Assembly: GCA_004292705.1 (NCBI GenBank)
Contig: RDXA01000356.1
Location: 1 to 15,122, forward strand
Source of the DNA: Sphingomonadales bacterium
GTDB taxonomy: Bacteria; Pseudomonadota; Alphaproteobacteria; Sphingomonadales; Sphingomonadaceae
Reading direction: 5' to 3'
DNA length: 15,122 nucleotides
The notes below the pieces were generated by a model. That model did no database searches. It had not been told where the DNA came from and saw only the letters and a program-made list of their open reading frames with translations. Position 1 is the stretch's first letter, and each line of letters opens with the position of its first letter. A program made the translations under genes and the position numbers. Shown here piece after piece: positions 14,459 to 15,122 of the stretch.

Positions 14459-14985
14459 AGGTCCGCCAGCCCAGCCGCCCGGCTCGCCAGCAGCTTGTGA
14501 TATTCGAGGAACAGCGTGCCAAGATCGGGCTGCGATGGCACGGCATCGCGGATCACGGTAACGTGATCGGGCAGCGTCCGGTCAAGCTCCCCGGCAGCGC
14601 GGCGCATATGCCAGTCGGTGGTGACCAGCCGCAATGACCGCACCTCGTTCTGCGCCACCCACTTGGCCGTCTCTGCGGCGTTGGAACGGGTGTCGACCGC
14701 CGCGAAGCCCAGGGTCACGCAGCATGCCATGGTGCGCGGCGAGACACCGAACTCGGCGGCGAACTCGCCGGGCCGCACGTCCGGATCAACCCCGCTGACC
14801 AGCATCTTGGCCGCCAGCCCTTGATCGAGCACCGCCAACCCTCGCGCGATCCGCCCCGGCCCCCCGGTCGGGACAATCACCGCATCGGTCGTCTCGCCGT
14901 CGGAAGGCTGGGGCAGCGCCACAACGAACCACAGGAAGCCGATCACCCAGGCCAGAAACAACAATGAAAGCGCACGCCGGATCAT
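14455..14985 (-). CDS. YdcF/ElyC-type DUF218 membrane-anchored protein
   Basis: It has 176 residues from ATG 14985. One N-terminal membrane segment (about 4-24) is followed by a DUF218 domain with AVIVPTGG, GRIARGL, LVSG, TRSNAAETA and LVTTDWHMRRA, the conserved strings of this family. Some members act in envelope carbohydrate or peptidoglycan precursor handling, but the reaction is not settled and I do not assign one. Two in-frame ATGs (14991 and 14985) occur in ATGATCATG; the second has AGGG 8 bases upstream and is preferred. It begins a few bases after the ftsX stop and overlaps plsC by 4 bp, so the three form one operon. Confidence 0.85.
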   Translation of the reverse strand: MIRRALSLLFLAWVIGFLWFVVALPQPSDGETTDAVIVPTGGPGRIARGLAVLDQGLAAKMLVSGVDPDVRPGEFAAEFGVSPRTMACCVTLGFAAVDTRSNAAETAKWVAQNEVRSLRLVTTDWHMRRAAGELDRTLPDHVTVIRDAVPSQPDLGTLFLEYHKLLASRAAGLADL

Positions 14986-14995
14986 GATCATGGCC

Positions 14996-15122
14996 CTAGA
15001 GCATGTCCCTGAGGGCAAGCGCAATGGTGATGCGTGCGGTGGCCAGAGCCAGCAGCACGCCAGCGACCGGGATCGCCGCGATCACGAGCCAATCGACCAG
15101 CATCAGGCCGCCGCCGCTCACC
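14996..15122 (-). CDS. ftsX: Cell division protein FtsX, C-terminal fragment cut by window edge
   Basis: On the minus strand the last 41 codons of a gene end in TAG at 14996-14998. The peptide has a hydrophobic segment after LVDWL followed by a short positively charged end (ALRDML), matching the last transmembrane helix and tail of FtsX. FtsX is the membrane half of the FtsEX ABC-type complex that controls septal peptidoglycan hydrolysis. ftsX-ydcF-plsC is a gene order I associate with Sphingomonadales. With only 41 residues the assignment rests on the tail plus context. Confidence 0.65.
   Translation of the reverse strand, partial: VSGGGLMLVDWLVIAAIPVAGVLLALATARITIALALRDML

Noticed and set aside
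1..15122. CRISPR array, tRNA/rRNA, prophage, toxin-antitoxin or defence cluster
   Set aside because: No regularly spaced repeats, no RNA gene fold found by eye, and no integrase, transposase or defence domain among the genes.

Overview
The window looks like ordinary chromosomal core from a high-GC alphaproteobacterium, most likely Sphingomonadales and close to the Erythrobacteraceae. This is inferred from protein style and gene order: hflK-hflC-degP, metX-metW divergent from hisC-tyrC, and ftsX-ydcF-plsC. No database search was possible. I see no phage, plasmid, CRISPR, rRNA or tRNA signal. Coding density is high and most genes are recognisable.

Layout: (1) 2-3649, plus strand: envelope quality control, with hflK (5' end outside the window), hflC and a DegP/HtrA-type protease. 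The 185-bp spacer before degP carries four TGAAC/GTTCA half-sites. A strong, probably bidirectional hairpin terminator follows degP. (2) 3719-7629, minus strand: a class A penicillin-binding protein, msrB, an FzlA-like glutathione-transferase-fold protein (FzlA is an FtsZ-binding division factor) and a small exported protein of unknown function. (3) 7746-8138, plus strand: a VOC-fold protein whose stop lies 2 bp from the convergent metW stop; its likely terminator hairpin lies inside the metW coding region. (4) 8141-9822, minus strand: metX-metW with a 4-bp ATGA overlap, methionine biosynthesis. A 12-codon upstream ORF with a strong ribosome binding site ends on the metX start. (5) 9932-11934, plus strand: hisC-tyrC with a 4-bp ATGA overlap, histidine and tyrosine/phenylalanine biosynthesis. 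(6) 12190-13578, minus strand: a MATE-family exporter between two long non-coding spacers, possibly a local insertion. (7) 13766-15122, minus strand: ftsX (C-terminal end only), a YdcF/DUF218 protein and a PlsC-like acyltransferase, tightly coupled.

Together the genes serve two themes. One is envelope maintenance and cell division: HflKC/DegP proteostasis, peptidoglycan synthesis, FzlA-like, FtsX and phospholipid synthesis. The other is amino acid biosynthesis: Met, His and Tyr.

I found no convincing new multi-gene system. The items most worth checking are small regulatory structures: the upstream ORF on metX, the half-site cluster before degP, the terminator hairpin embedded in metW, and a 10-base promoter-like motif shared by the penicillin-binding protein and MATE genes.
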